NCBI RefSeq assembly: GCF_024298845.1
Contig: NZ_CP101158.1
Span: 1 to 64,000, forward strand
DNA: 64,000 nucleotides
Origin: Natronosalvus amylolyticus
Lineage (GTDB): Archaea; Halobacteriota; Halobacteria; Halobacteriales; Natrialbaceae
Reading direction: 5' to 3'
The notes beneath the pieces were generated by a model. The model made no database searches and had not been told where the DNA came from. It was given only the letters and a program-made list of their open reading frames with translations. Shown here in pieces: positions 16,338-25,715 of the stretch (position 1 is the stretch's first letter; each line of letters opens with the position of its first letter). The position numbers and the translations under genes were made by a program.

Positions 16338-16351
16338 TGCTTGGGGTGTGC
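16338..16351 (-). promoter_or_regulatory. GCAACACCCCAAGCA-like box
   Basis: Minus strand GGCACACCCCAAGCA, differing from the consensus near its 5' end, 78 bases upstream of the methyltransferase operon. Confidence 0.55.
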
Positions 16352-16494
16352 CATACCCGTATTACTCAATTAATAGACATCGCCGTTAGGACCGGCAAGC
16401 GATCCGAGCACTCAATACGTCCCTCGAGACTGTCGGGGAGGCTACAATCCAGAGGCTTAGAAGCGTAAACGTGGAGAATTATAGTGGTTGTAGA

Positions 16495-17223
16495 TTAGAC
16501 CTCAACCACTTCACGATCCCCAAATGTGTTGGGTAGAGTTACGCCATAGCTATATTTTGCTCCCGACTGATCAACTAGTTCTAAAGATATGCTTTCTCCT
16601 GGCTCAAGGCCCGGCTTAACAATGGGGTCACTTAGATCGCCGTCAACCTGTTCTTCGATTGCTCGAGTTGAAATAGTAATTTTGACTCGGTCCGCTGTGT
16701 CAATTAGCATTTCATCGCTCTCACCATCAGTTTCGCTTGTTATGAACTCTTCCCAACCATTAGCAAAATCGGGATCTTCGTAGTTGGCGACCCGAGATGC
16801 ATTGCTATAAGTGAGTGTTTCAGAAACGCGATCGCTCGTATAATGAATAGTCATTGAGGTGAGATCGATTTCGTTTGATCCTGGTGATTTCATCACGGTT
16901 AAATTGAGCGTCTCTGCGTACGGGTCGTCGTAAGAATCGAGAAATTCTTCTGATTGATTGATACCGGCAATAGCATGGATCACCAGAACTTGATTTGAGA
17001 CGGCATCTTGTGTTTCAGTACCTGTATCCGAAGCTTGGCTCTGCAACGACCCCGCAGTATTGATTAAAACACCTGCCGCAATAGCTGCGACCAATACCAT
17101 TGCAATAAATACAATCAACGTCCCAATTCCGACTTGAGATCTGTCTCTACTGTCGGATTTCGAGTTGTTGAGTTGATTCCCTAAGACCTCCATGTTTGTT
17201 AGTGGACTGATGTTTCCGGCCAC
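16495..17223 (-). CDS. archaellin-like protein
   Basis: About 242 residues (232 if it starts at the ATG at 17193). The hydrophobic segment [20 protein letters not shown] is the archaellin signature, followed by [12 protein letters not shown] and a Thr/Ser/Asp-rich outer domain typical of archaella filaments. The leader before the cleavage point is unusually long (about 30 residues, ending SRDRSQV). No other archaella genes are visible, so it is a lone filament subunit and must use host machinery. AT-richer than the flanking operons, consistent with transfer. Confidence 0.88.
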   Translation of the reverse strand: MAGNISPLTNMEVLGNQLNNSKSDSRDRSQVGIGTLIVFIAMVLVAAIAAGVLINTAGSLQSQASDTGTETQDAVSNQVLVIHAIAGINQSEEFLDSYDDPYAETLNLTVMKSPGSNEIDLTSMTIHYTSDRVSETLTYSNASRVANYEDPDFANGWEEFITSETDGESDEMLIDTADRVKITISTRAIEEQVDGDLSDPIVKPGLEPGESISLELVDQSGAKYSYGVTLPNTFGDREVVEV

Positions 17224-17615
17224 AATTAATCAAATCCCTTGCTCTTTCAGGACTCGACTCGAATCTCGATATGAAAATATTACTATTAATTACCAAGACG
17301 GCGGCGTCGAATGTCGGAATTTGTTTCAGATGTCTTTGGTGTATCGCATACAGCGTCGGGATGTAGTGTCTCACTGTCTTACTGAGATCGGTCACTTGGT
17401 TGTTACCGCCGGGTTTCTCGAGGATGTAGTCGCGATTGTTCCAGCGTTCCGCCTCGAGGGTCGTGATTCTTTATACGACATCGTCGCAATCTAGTAATTC
17501 ATCAGGGCCTTTCAGATGAAATTGCAAATCCCCTGTCGAGAGTTTCGGTTATTGACTGCCAAATGTGGGGACCTCGAACGAACGGCCAGGTGTGGTGGTT
17601 CCATACTCCTTTCTC

Positions 17616-17710
17616 CCGATTTTCGTATCGCCATCGGGAGTGAAGCGAATCATATCGCCTGTTTCGACGCCCTTGGTTCTGGGTGGGTTAGAGGTCGCGT
17701 TAGATTTATA
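17616..17710 (-). pseudogene. decayed duplicate of the 5' end of the 15739-16260 gene
   Basis: Aligned by eye with 16160-16255, this stretch is clearly related: shared runs include ATCGCCATCGG, GTGAAGCGAATC and TTTCGACGCCCT. Substitutions and a small gap interrupt the frame. It marks an old duplication or rearrangement that placed the archaellin between the two copies. Confidence 0.75.
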
Positions 17711-17822
17711 TTGGGTAACACTGGCCCGAGGCCATCGTTTCGAGGATTAGATGCCGCGAAAGCTGTACTAGGTCATCGAGTGAGGACTGAAGGAGAATTA
17801 CTCAGGCAATTTTTTGCCTTGG

Positions 17823-17834
17823 TGTAGTACTACA
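17823..17834. repeat. TGTAGTACTACA palindrome 4
   Basis: Perfect copy in the non-coding region. Confidence 0.7.
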
Positions 17835-18098
17835 TTTACACGCAGGGATTTCGTTTCTATTTCCCCTTTCTAATTGAGTGTCATACAATGAATTTCAACC
17901 GGTACTAAGACGTCTGAGTTACATTGTTCGGTAATTATAGCGCTGCCTTCCCCTTCAGCTAGGTAATTTAACCTAACCTCGTTTTGACCAAGTATATATT
18001 TATAAATAATAATGCTCGAGAACTATTGAAAGATAAATTCAGTTGATGGTTATGGATGGTCGATTCTTCAATAGAATCTCGATCTTCTGTGATATCGG

Positions 18099-19160
18099 TC
18101 AGCGCAACTGCCAGAAGGTTTTGTCGCCGTCAATCCACATATCGAATTCGAAAACCCAATAGAGAGGACTCAAATCTTCTTCAACTTGGTAGGCCACCTG
18201 ACCACGGCGAGTTTCTCCATCTTCTAATGGACTCGTTTCATCGAAATTTTGACTCAGTGCAGCACCAGCCCCCCAATCTTCTTGGTAACTAAACCCATTT
18301 TCATCCTTTATTAACATTTGTAGGGCCGTTGAGATTCGCTGTTCCTCTCCCGTTTCGTTGGTGACCGATAGGTCCACTATGACATATTCATTTCCTGGAT
18401 CGGCCTCAGTAAATTGATCAAGGCTTTGTTCATATTCTACACTATTTATGACGATTTCTGTGCCTTCGTATTCGATTGCTTGTCCAACGTCATACACTTC
18501 GATTTGAAGGTCTTGCTCGAGGATGTGAACGTCGGTCTCATCCTCGAGATTGATATAAGCTCGATCTATTCCCCCGAATATCGAGACGTCGAAATCAAAT
18601 CGAAGCTCAAGTCCAGTTGCATCCTCTGGGACCTCAAAGACAACCGTGCCTCGTTCCACCTCGCCAGGAGCGAATTGTCCATCATTGAAAGTGGGTTCAT
18701 CGGTACCTCCGTATGTCATATTGTAGGAGTAATCCTCATCATCTACGACGCTCGCTTGGAGTAGATTTGAGACACCGAGGAACTCATCGGAAATATTTTT
18801 CATCGCCACGGAAACTATTACGAATTCATTTCCAGGGTCGGCCTCCAAAAATTCGCTTAACTGGGTGTCATAGCGAATATCTTCAACTACTAATTGCATT
18901 TGGTCGCCATCAATCAGTGCGCCGATTACTTCTTCAACGTCTTCGGGTTCAACCTCATCATTTTCTCCGCCGTCATCGCCGTCCCCATTCCCGTTGCCTC
19001 CGTTTGATTCATCTCCTTGATCGTCGCCGTTTCCAGTACCATCCCCGTTGGAATCATCCGTTGTGGGGCTCGGTCCAGAATCATCTTCAGTGGATGTGCA
19101 TCCAGCAATCATCAAGCCAAACGCGGTTGCACCAGTTGTAAGTAACTTTCTTCTCTCCAT
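18099..19160 (-). CDS. DUF4352-type lipoprotein
   Basis: A 353-residue exported protein. Residues 1-22 are a basic N-terminus, hydrophobic segment and lipobox (LMIAGC), so it should be lipid-anchored outside the cell. A long Asn/Gly/Asp linker follows. Two tandem DUF4352-like immunoglobulin folds come next; each contains TEADPGNEYVIV or LEADPGNEFVIV followed by V..KN and a charged pair. This domain is common in archaeal and bacterial surface lipoproteins of unknown function. AT-rich compared with the operons. Confidence 0.82.
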   Translation of the reverse strand: MERRKLLTTGATAFGLMIAGCTSTEDDSGPSPTTDDSNGDGTGNGDDQGDESNGGNGNGDGDDGGENDEVEPEDVEEVIGALIDGDQMQLVVEDIRYDTQLSEFLEADPGNEFVIVSVAMKNISDEFLGVSNLLQASVVDDEDYSYNMTYGGTDEPTFNDGQFAPGEVERGTVVFEVPEDATGLELRFDFDVSIFGGIDRAYINLEDETDVHILEQDLQIEVYDVGQAIEYEGTEIVINSVEYEQSLDQFTEADPGNEYVIVDLSVTNETGEEQRISTALQMLIKDENGFSYQEDWGAGAALSQNFDETSPLEDGETRRGQVAYQVEEDLSPLYWVFEFDMWIDGDKTFWQLR

Positions 19161-19205
19161 ACATATCCAAAAACTCCTAGTGTAATGACCTTTCTGGCTG
19201 ATAGT

Positions 19206-19400
19206 TCAAGATTTAGTATTTGATTCCAACTCGAGTTGTAGCGTTGCCTCGGCTGGGTCCAAACCATGCTGTTCGGCCAATTCGAACGCCATCTCGAGTG
19301 CCCGATCGGCAGTTCCGGGTTCGGCGTCCTCGAACTCTCGAGCGAAGACGGACAGTGCAACGACGACCAACAAATCATCTTGTGGATGATCGAACATCAA
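19206..19400 (-). CDS. small acidic protein
   Basis: A 64-residue (63 from the second Met) helical acidic protein, 24 bases downstream of the giant secreted-protein gene on the same strand, so probably co-transcribed. Typical haloarchaeal composition (REFEDAEPGTADRALEMAF). No family recognised. Confidence 0.55.
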   Translation of the reverse strand: MMFDHPQDDLLVVVALSVFAREFEDAEPGTADRALEMAFELAEQHGLDPAEATLQLELESNTKS

Positions 19401-19424
19401 ACCGGGTTGGCCCCGGCTTCCTAC

Positions 19425-22400
19425 TTAAACTCGAGGCACCGTGCGTTCGAGGCCCATCACCCAGATTTCGAGCGCCCACGCATCGAGCGTCGTGAATACG
19501 AACGCAAGCCACGACGGCCAGCTAATATCAGGTACACGCAGGTCAACCCAATGCTCGAGGCGGTCGCCCCACCCAGCGTCTTCGATCACTTCGACGGACT
19601 CGAGGCTACCTGTATCGTCAGTGTAGGTGACTACCACCTGCGAATCATCGTACTCGAGCACCTCACCGTGGCGAGTGTCGCCGTCGACGGTGAACGCAGC
19701 GCCGTTGCGCCAGTGGACACCTTCATCTGAGTCGTAGTTCTCGAGATGGATGAATACGGGAACGTGCCCCTCGAGTTCCTCGCCCGTTTCAGTCTCGAGC
19801 GTGACCGAAAACTCGTGGTCGGTGCCCGAAAGCACGCGCTCTGGTTGAACGTGAAACTCTCCGGGCGACTCATCGACGGTCGCTTGTACGTCGATCACCC
19901 CGCCACTGCGTTCGACGGTCGCGGCTTCGATGCCCTCAGTTGCTACCGCGTGCATACCGAGCGGGGATGCACCCACACGTAGCGTGGCCCTGTCTGCTCG
20001 AGAGCCCGCACCCACGCGAAGGCGTTCACTCACGACGAACTGGCCGCCATCGGTCGTCTCGAGCGTGACGCGCAGGTGATGGACGCTCTCACTTTCGGGT
20101 TCGAACGTGAGTCGATCATCGGTGATACTGACGGGCTGGGTGTCGCTATCGGCGTCGAACAATTCGGCGTCGACGACCGTCGCGGGTGCAGCTTCGGCGT
20201 CAGTGTTCACATCGATGGAGACGCGTTCGCCGGGTTCGGGCTCGAGCGTCGACACCAGCAGGGACTCGAGACCTGGCAAATCGCCATCGAAGCCGGGATT
20301 TCGCGCTTGCTCGCTTCCAGAGCCATAGCCATCGTCGCCCGTGACGTGAACCTCGAGCGTTACCACGCCCACGTTGTCGCCCTCGAAGGGGTTCTCCGTG
20401 AGCGTCACAACGTTGCCTGCAAGGAAGCCATCGGATTGCACTTCCCAGTAGGCGCTGTCGATCGGGACTGTCTCGCCACTCGAGGTATGAGTCAACACGA
20501 GTACGTCGTCAGTGTCGATATCGCTAGGCACCGGGAATTCGAGATCCAACAGGCCGGGCAGTTCGCCATCACTGATATCGGTATAACCGCCGTCGTCGAT
20601 TCCAGGGTCGACGGTGACCGATTCCTCGAGTTCATCCAGACGCTCGAGCAGCGTTTCGAGGTCCTCGTTATCGTCGCCGGTCAGTTCGGCTTCCAGATCC
20701 TCGAGTTCCGATTCGAGGAACGCCTCGAGTTCATCTACGAGATCGGCTTGTTGCTCGCCCGTGATCTCTTCGAGGCGTTGGACCCAGCCGTCCAGGTCCT
20801 CGAGCGATTCGTTGAAGAACGCCGCTTCAAGTTCTGAGAGCAGGTCATCGAACGCCTCGAGTTCTTCGTACGGCAGGGTTGGCGTCCGATAGACCGTAAG
20901 CTGAACGCCCTCATCGGGCGGTGCGTACGTCTGCATCGAGGTTTCAGGCGTCGGGACGAACAGGTCACTCTCGAGGCCGTGCAAATCCTCGAGTGACGGG
21001 TCGTCGGGCAGTTGGGTTTGATCCGGCGTAGCGACGGGATACAGCGACACAGTTTGGACGCGCTGGTCAATCTCGAGTGTGAATTCGCCGTTCTCGTCGG
21101 TCGTCGTGGTTTCGGTCACGAGCGTTTCCTCAGCGGTGAGTGATTGAATACGCTCTGCGCGCTCGGTGAGTTGGTCGGCCTCATCGCGAAGGTCGTCGAT
21201 CACCTGCTGGGCGAGTTCGTCCGGGTCGCCCACGGTGAACGTGACGCCAAGACCCTCGTTGCTTTCGGGATAGGTGTGATAGACGCCTGGTGGCAGGTTC
21301 GTCCGGACGGCGTGATGGTCGTTCGTCGTCAGTGGGTTGACGCCCGTGGACGTTGCCACGACGTGTGTCTCGAGGGTTCTCGAGTCGGTCGTCTCGCCCG
21401 TGGGTGCGAGTTGGTCGATTATGATGGTGCCTTCGACCGCAGCGCCGGGAAAGCTCTGGTCGACTTGATTCTCGAGTAGGCCGCCATCTTCGGTCGGGTC
21501 CCACAGCGAGATAACGACGTCGCGGTTCTGGTCAACCGTGACGCGTGGGTCGTCGATACTCGAGGCGAAGATCGTCGTCGTACCCACACCCCAGTCGCCG
21601 GGCTGATGAACCAGCGTGTAGGTGGCGTCGGCGTCAGTATGCGCGTCGAAATCGTAGTCGGCGTCGAAGCTATCGGGGAGCGGGTCCTCGAGTTCTTTCA
21701 GTAACGCGTTGGCTTCGGCCTCGAGTTCCGTTTCGTCCAGGCCATCGAAGCCAACGTCCGTGACGCCTGTCCCCGTGATTGTGGCGTTCGCGACGGGCTC
21801 GCCGCGCGTGTCCGTGAGCGTCCCTGAAAGCGTGGCCGTGGATGTGATCGAAGCGGGGAAGCGGTAGGCGTCACCGTCGCCTGCAAGATCATGGACGTAC
21901 CAGTTCCCATTGAACAGGTACATCGAGCGTGTCTGTTCTTCGTACGTTCCCGTCTCCGGTGTGGCCTGGTAGGTATCGATCTGCGTGCCATCGGTATCGA
22001 ATTCGTACACCGTATCGTCGGTGTTGGCTTCCATCACGAACACGCGGTCGTTGACGACGTGCAGCGGGTTGATCGGCTCGAGGCCCGTCGTGATCGTGTC
22101 GATCTGCTCGAGGTCGCTATCGTACACCTGGATATCGGAATCGTCAGTGACATACAGGCGGTCGCCATCGGCGTCGATATTCCACGGACTCTCGAAATCA
22201 TCGACGACATCGATAGGTGTGCTATCGAGTTGGGTGAAATCATCATCGTACGTGTGCAGGGTGTCGTCTTCCCAGTTGGCGATAATCCACTGCCCGTCGA
22301 AGCGCGTGATACCGCTTGCGCTATGGCTGAGCGTGTGTTCGTCGACGACTTCGAAGTCAGTTTTGTAGACGACGACTCGAGTAACCTGATCGGTGACGAC

Positions 22401-22673
22401 GTACAGTAGCCCATCCTTTTCGTGGCCGTCGTTATGGAACGGGTCGCCATCTTCGGTCGCGACGGGATCGCCACCGCCCTCGAAATTCTCGGTATCTGTG
22501 GTTTGTACGTGGGTTTTGGTCTCGAGTGAGGGATTCGAGGTTTCGAGATCGGTGTCTGTGGCCCCGCTCGAGAGACCGGTCGGTACAACAGCAATCGCTA
22601 GGATTGAGGCGACGAGGAGGGCAGACAGCGCAATAGCGCCGACGCTCTCCCGTCGCTCGAGGAGTGCGAACAT
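19425..22673 (-). CDS. giant secreted propeller/carboxypeptidase-regulatory-domain protein
   Basis: A 1082-residue surface protein. Residues 12-32 are a signal or anchor helix (GAIALSALLVASILAIAVV). Residues 85-275 have propeller-like repeats (DRLYVTDDSDIQVYDSDL is one). From 280 a carboxypeptidase-regulatory-like domain starts (SGTLTDTRGEPVANATITG), followed by a body with DWGVGTTTI, VDQSFPGAAVEGT and HHAVRTNLPPGVY. Residues 595-690 are Glu-rich coiled coil; a further beta region and a hydrophobic C-terminus follow. The body is paralogous to the protein at 49065, while the N-terminal head differs. A GCAACACCCCAAGCA box ends four bases before the ATG. Confidence 0.85.
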   Translation of the reverse strand: MFALLERRESVGAIALSALLVASILAIAVVPTGLSSGATDTDLETSNPSLETKTHVQTTDTENFEGGGDPVATEDGDPFHNDGHEKDGLLYVVTDQVTRVVVYKTDFEVVDEHTLSHSASGITRFDGQWIIANWEDDTLHTYDDDFTQLDSTPIDVVDDFESPWNIDADGDRLYVTDDSDIQVYDSDLEQIDTITTGLEPINPLHVVNDRVFVMEANTDDTVYEFDTDGTQIDTYQATPETGTYEEQTRSMYLFNGNWYVHDLAGDGDAYRFPASITSTATLSGTLTDTRGEPVANATITGTGVTDVGFDGLDETELEAEANALLKELEDPLPDSFDADYDFDAHTDADATYTLVHQPGDWGVGTTTIFASSIDDPRVTVDQNRDVVISLWDPTEDGGLLENQVDQSFPGAAVEGTIIIDQLAPTGETTDSRTLETHVVATSTGVNPLTTNDHHAVRTNLPPGVYHTYPESNEGLGVTFTVGDPDELAQQVIDDLRDEADQLTERAERIQSLTAEETLVTETTTTDENGEFTLEIDQRVQTVSLYPVATPDQTQLPDDPSLEDLHGLESDLFVPTPETSMQTYAPPDEGVQLTVYRTPTLPYEELEAFDDLLSELEAAFFNESLEDLDGWVQRLEEITGEQQADLVDELEAFLESELEDLEAELTGDDNEDLETLLERLDELEESVTVDPGIDDGGYTDISDGELPGLLDLEFPVPSDIDTDDVLVLTHTSSGETVPIDSAYWEVQSDGFLAGNVVTLTENPFEGDNVGVVTLEVHVTGDDGYGSGSEQARNPGFDGDLPGLESLLVSTLEPEPGERVSIDVNTDAEAAPATVVDAELFDADSDTQPVSITDDRLTFEPESESVHHLRVTLETTDGGQFVVSERLRVGAGSRADRATLRVGASPLGMHAVATEGIEAATVERSGGVIDVQATVDESPGEFHVQPERVLSGTDHEFSVTLETETGEELEGHVPVFIHLENYDSDEGVHWRNGAAFTVDGDTRHGEVLEYDDSQVVVTYTDDTGSLESVEVIEDAGWGDRLEHWVDLRVPDISWPSWLAFVFTTLDAWALEIWVMGLERTVPRV

Positions 22674-22676
22674 AGG

Positions 22677-22691
22677 TGCTTGGGGTGTTGC
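22677..22691 (-). promoter_or_regulatory. GCAACACCCCAAGCA box
   Basis: Exact 15-bp copy on the minus strand, four bases upstream of the ATG at 22673; it would be in the 5' leader or over the transcription start. Confidence 0.75.
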
Positions 22692-22816
22692 GGAGGGTGA
22701 CGCTTTCTGGGAGGAAGAACGTCAGTCTACAAGACTATCTGACCTGTAAAGAAGGTGTCGCCGTGTGTGGGTGAGTTGTGTTGAGAATACCAGCGAATTA
22801 CCGCACAAGGAGGGTG

Positions 22817-23362
22817 CTAGCTCGAGACGAGAGTATCGTCTTTGGCGACTACCTCGTCACGCTTGCGGTCTACGAACAGCGCATCATGCCATTGGAGTTC
22901 GTCAGTATCTGTCTCCGCAGATTCTGAATTATTTTCGAGTACCTCGAGCCTGGCTACCGTATCGAATTTGGCTGCCGATAATGATTTGTGAACCTGATTG
23001 CCAACCGTTTCGATTTTGTGACGCGCTCCTCCAGGAATGTAGACGAACTCCATTGGATCGAGTTCTAGCGTTTGGTGACTCCCGTCCTCCCGTTCGAGAG
23101 TGTATCTGACTCGTCCCTCGAGACAGAGATTCACTTCATCGAGTCCCGGAACATGCGTATGCCAGCCAATTTCTCCAGCGGGATCGAGTTCGAAGTAGAG
23201 TAGTCGAAACTCGTTCGTCCTGATTATCAGTGGCATTTGCCGAACTGACTCAGAATCCCCGCCGTTGTCCCCAGGAATCTGAACTTTGTACATTGTCTGC
23301 TCTGGCAGGTGCTTGTAATCCAACTCTTCTGGGGTTAGTTTTGCATCGTCTTTTTTAGACAT
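22817..23362 (-). CDS. cupin-domain protein
   Basis: A 181-residue protein with a single cupin barrel: GWHTHVPGLDEVNLCLEG is motif 1 and a later FVYIPGGARHKIETV is motif 2, with His/Glu metal ligands visible. Cupins of this size bind a metal and small ligand or act as sensors. The ATG at 23362 is preferred to a GTG at 23377. It stands alone between the giant surface gene and a small membrane gene. Substrate unknown. Confidence 0.82.
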   Translation of the reverse strand: MSKKDDAKLTPEELDYKHLPEQTMYKVQIPGDNGGDSESVRQMPLIIRTNEFRLLYFELDPAGEIGWHTHVPGLDEVNLCLEGRVRYTLEREDGSHQTLELDPMEFVYIPGGARHKIETVGNQVHKSLSAAKFDTVARLEVLENNSESAETDTDELQWHDALFVDRKRDEVVAKDDTLVSS

Positions 23363-23643
23363 GTGTATTGATGACACAAGACATGATTATAAGTTGTCGG
23401 GTCTTATCGTATCCTCCCCCAGTATACAGTACCGATTTTGATAAACAGCGAATTAGCATTGGTCGGCCTTGTTGAAATCCTCAATCGGTGATACTTTTCG
23501 CTCGTCGTGATGGATATAGAGGATAGATGCAGCAAGACGACACCCTTTATTTCACCCTATTCATCTTGGACTACCCGAAAGAGAGTTGCGAACCGAGTAC
23601 GGAGGTACAGAAAACACTTATACTATATTCCTAATATAGTTCT

Positions 23644-23874
23644 ATGATTCGAGGTGTCGTGATCAATGTACTCATGCTTTTTGGACTTTATGCTCTGTTT
23701 TGGATACCTGTAGATTTCTTGGTCGGGGTAATTCTCATTGATTTACTGGGGTGTCAAGGTATTATATGTGTGATTCCAGCAAATGCGATGGCGATTCTCT
23801 TTCCAGCGATCTTTGCAGGGATCGGGGTTGTTCTTATCAATAAGTTTTGGGCTTCACTCGGTAGTGAAAGCTGA
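23644..23874 (+). CDS. small membrane protein
   Basis: A 76-residue protein with two membrane helices (about residues 5-37 and 48-68). An AT-rich promoter-like stretch (TATACTATATTCCTAATATA) ends a few bases before the ATG. Its codon use is AT-rich and lacks CTCGAG, suggesting recent acquisition. No family recognised. Confidence 0.55.
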   Translation: MIRGVVINVLMLFGLYALFWIPVDFLVGVILIDLLGCQGIICVIPANAMAILFPAIFAGIGVVLINKFWASLGSES

Positions 23875-24003
23875 GTCCCTGTTCTGACCGATCACTACCG
23901 TCTCAGATTGAGTCGAATCGTGTGAGACATTCGCGCCCTGTATTCAGCAGTCGAATCTTATCCTTTAATAAGAGTTTCAACAAAATCAATTGGCCAATAT
24001 AAT

Positions 24004-24144
24004 CTAAGACCGGTCTTCCGGTGGTTCGATTTTGACTTTGTACCGGCAGTCCTGATTCGAGCAGTTGGTGTACGCCCCGATCGGCTTCGAACCGTTGTAT
24101 GTCCATGTGCGACCGCAGTTGTGACACGTCAATTCGATTCCCAT
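24004..24144 (-). CDS. zinc-ribbon mini-protein
   Basis: A 46-residue protein, essentially one zinc ribbon: LTCHNCGRTWTY and NCSNQDCRYKV give two Cys pairs. The ATG at 24144 is used because a TGTAGTACTACA palindrome ends immediately upstream (24149-24160), which would place an operator over its transcription start. Likely nucleic-acid binding or a regulator. Confidence 0.65.
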   Translation of the reverse strand: MGIELTCHNCGRTWTYNGSKPIGAYTNCSNQDCRYKVKIEPPEDRS

Positions 24145-24148
24145 TGTG

Positions 24149-24160
24149 TGTAGTACTACA
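24149..24160. repeat. TGTAGTACTACA palindrome 5
   Basis: Perfect copy four bases upstream of the zinc-ribbon gene start, the clearest operator-like position among the six. Confidence 0.75.
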
Positions 24161-24305
24161 TTGGCGCGGCTTAGGTTTTGGGGCCTCCCGCCCACTCGAG
24201 TTTAAGAATATCTGGATATATCTGGTCGGTGTTTGTGCGGTCCATTAGGAACAATTCTGGGAGTATTAACCCTTGGAGGGGACCTACAAAGTCTGTAAAG
24301 CCCTC

Positions 24306-24782
24306 TCACGCATACTTTATACCACGTCGAATTTGCAGGTTAGCTTCCCACATCAGACACCCTGCCAACAGCACTGTCAAAATCACGATCATCACAAAGA
24401 GATCTTCTAACGGGAATGCGAAGCCAGTAAAGGAATAGAATACGACAGCACCGCCCCAAACCGCCGACATAGATGTGATCTGTATGGTTGCCATTGAGAC
24501 AACAACGACCGTTCCTATGACACTCATTAGTATTGTCGCTGTTATATTCTGTGAGGAGGTTCTGGCATCGACAGTTGGAGCGAATTGATTTAGTAGTACA
24601 TCGACTGCAACCCGGATAGGATTTTTGAAGGTTCGAGGATTTGGTTGCTCACAGTGAAAGATGGGGGCCAGCTTTTGTGCCAGTTTGAAAATAACTAATG
24701 CTACACCAGAGGTGTGTAGGCCCGTCATCATGACTCCAAAGAGTGCTAGGACCAGCCTGATTACTATTTCCATATCTGCCAT
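24306..24782 (-). CDS. four-helix membrane protein
   Basis: A 158-residue protein with predicted helices at about residues 5-35, 84-102, 106-122 and 130-150. Low GC and no CTCGAG, unlike the operons on either side. No family recognised. Confidence 0.6.
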   Translation of the reverse strand: MADMEIVIRLVLALFGVMMTGLHTSGVALVIFKLAQKLAPIFHCEQPNPRTFKNPIRVAVDVLLNQFAPTVDARTSSQNITATILMSVIGTVVVVSMATIQITSMSAVWGGAVVFYSFTGFAFPLEDLFVMIVILTVLLAGCLMWEANLQIRRGIKYA

Positions 24783-24888
24783 GATTGTACGTTCAACGTC
24801 ATGATATATTATCTCTGCGGGTAGGTTAATATCGATATAAAAACAAGTATCAAACCCAACTTACCTTCTACCCTGATCAAGTGGGCGT

Positions 24889-25206
24889 CTATGCTGTCAA
24901 TCTAACTTCGTACAACCGTCTCTCGCCCGTCTCGACGTATTTCACCGTGAACTGGTTGTACTCGAGTTCCGGATTCATCGGTTCTGCATCCTCGCGTTTC
25001 CGGCACTTGTCGGAATGGAGGATAAACGGTGCGTGGCCGAGTCGGCCACCGTCCCAGCCGGGTTTTGTCCATCGCTGAATCGTTCCATACCGAGTCCGAA
25101 TTACGAGTTGCCCGTCGTAGTCGATAAACGCTCGAGGTGCCGGGATATTGCCATTGGGATAGCGTTCGATCACTTCGGGCTCGAGGTTGTCGATATCAGC
25201 GCTCAC
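24889..25206 (-). CDS. hypothetical protein, last gene of long leftward run
   Basis: A 105-residue soluble protein with strand-rich centre (YDGQLVIRTRYGTIQRW). Start is a GTG at 25206 overlapping the upstream stop within the 19-bp junction sequence CGCTCACCGTCGATCACCG, which is repeated exactly at 27190-27208. No family recognised. Confidence 0.6.
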   Translation of the reverse strand: MSADIDNLEPEVIERYPNGNIPAPRAFIDYDGQLVIRTRYGTIQRWTKPGWDGGRLGHAPFILHSDKCRKREDAEPMNPELEYNQFTVKYVETGERRLYEVRLTA

Positions 25207-25715
25207 CGTCGATCACCGTTCTGATCGAACTTTCGAAGTGAGGTATTCGAGAAATGCGAAGCGTACTGCAAGGAATTGGCGTCGTGTTCGAGTGGTTCGC
25301 CGTCGCTGAATCCTAGATAGATCGGGTACTCTGATCCGTCGCCCGTTGAATCCTCGAGTGCGCCCACCTGGACGTACTCGTCACCGTACCAGGGATTGGA
25401 ACTCACGGATACTTCGTCAAGGTGGTTTGCCAGCATATAGCGGTAGGCAGATTCGGTCGCGGACGAACGGGCTTCATACAACAGCGTGTAACCGATGTGT
25501 TCCCATTCGTCGCTAGTTTTGTCGATGATTCGGGCTCGCCAGAGTGCATCGTTGACCATCGGTTCTCGAGTCTTCCGGCGAGCAAACACCTCGAAGTCGT
25601 CGTCGACGTATCTCGAGAGAATCGCCGCGTGGCCGACCGCTTCGTGACGGGTATCGAACGTCGTTTCACCGAAGTACTCCGGTCGGTGAGCGACGTATTC
25701 GTATTCTCCAGTCAT
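25203..25715 (-). CDS. hypothetical protein
   Basis: A 170-residue acidic soluble protein of mixed alpha/beta pattern, aromatic-rich (YVAHRPEYFGETTFDTRHEA). Ends in GDRR, as does the protein encoded at 27193. Start 25715 overlaps the upstream stop. No family recognised. Confidence 0.6.
   Translation of the reverse strand: MTGEYEYVAHRPEYFGETTFDTRHEAVGHAAILSRYVDDDFEVFARRKTREPMVNDALWRARIIDKTSDEWEHIGYTLLYEARSSATESAYRYMLANHLDEVSVSSNPWYGDEYVQVGALEDSTGDGSEYPIYLGFSDGEPLEHDANSLQYASHFSNTSLRKFDQNGDRR

Larger units (their letters stand above)
17224..18098. other. long AT-rich non-coding region with a gene remnant
   Basis: No intact gene is convincing. It contains the decayed copy of the 16260 gene start (17616-17710), a TGTAGTACTACA palindrome (17823-17834), and an AT-rich tract around 17990-18020 (TATATATTTATAAATAATAA). 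Short open frames on both strands lack the acidic, CTCGAG-rich coding style of the element. Confidence 0.6.

Noticed and set aside
17192-17827. Two plus-strand open frames of about 100 codons
   Set aside because: The second reads antisense through the decayed duplicate; the first overlaps the archaellin promoter. Neither resembles a protein.
20076-20837. Long plus-strand frame of about 250 codons opposite the giant protein
   Set aside because: Shadow of the real minus-strand gene, a common effect of high-GC acidic coding sequence; same for 52916-53863 opposite the subtilase.
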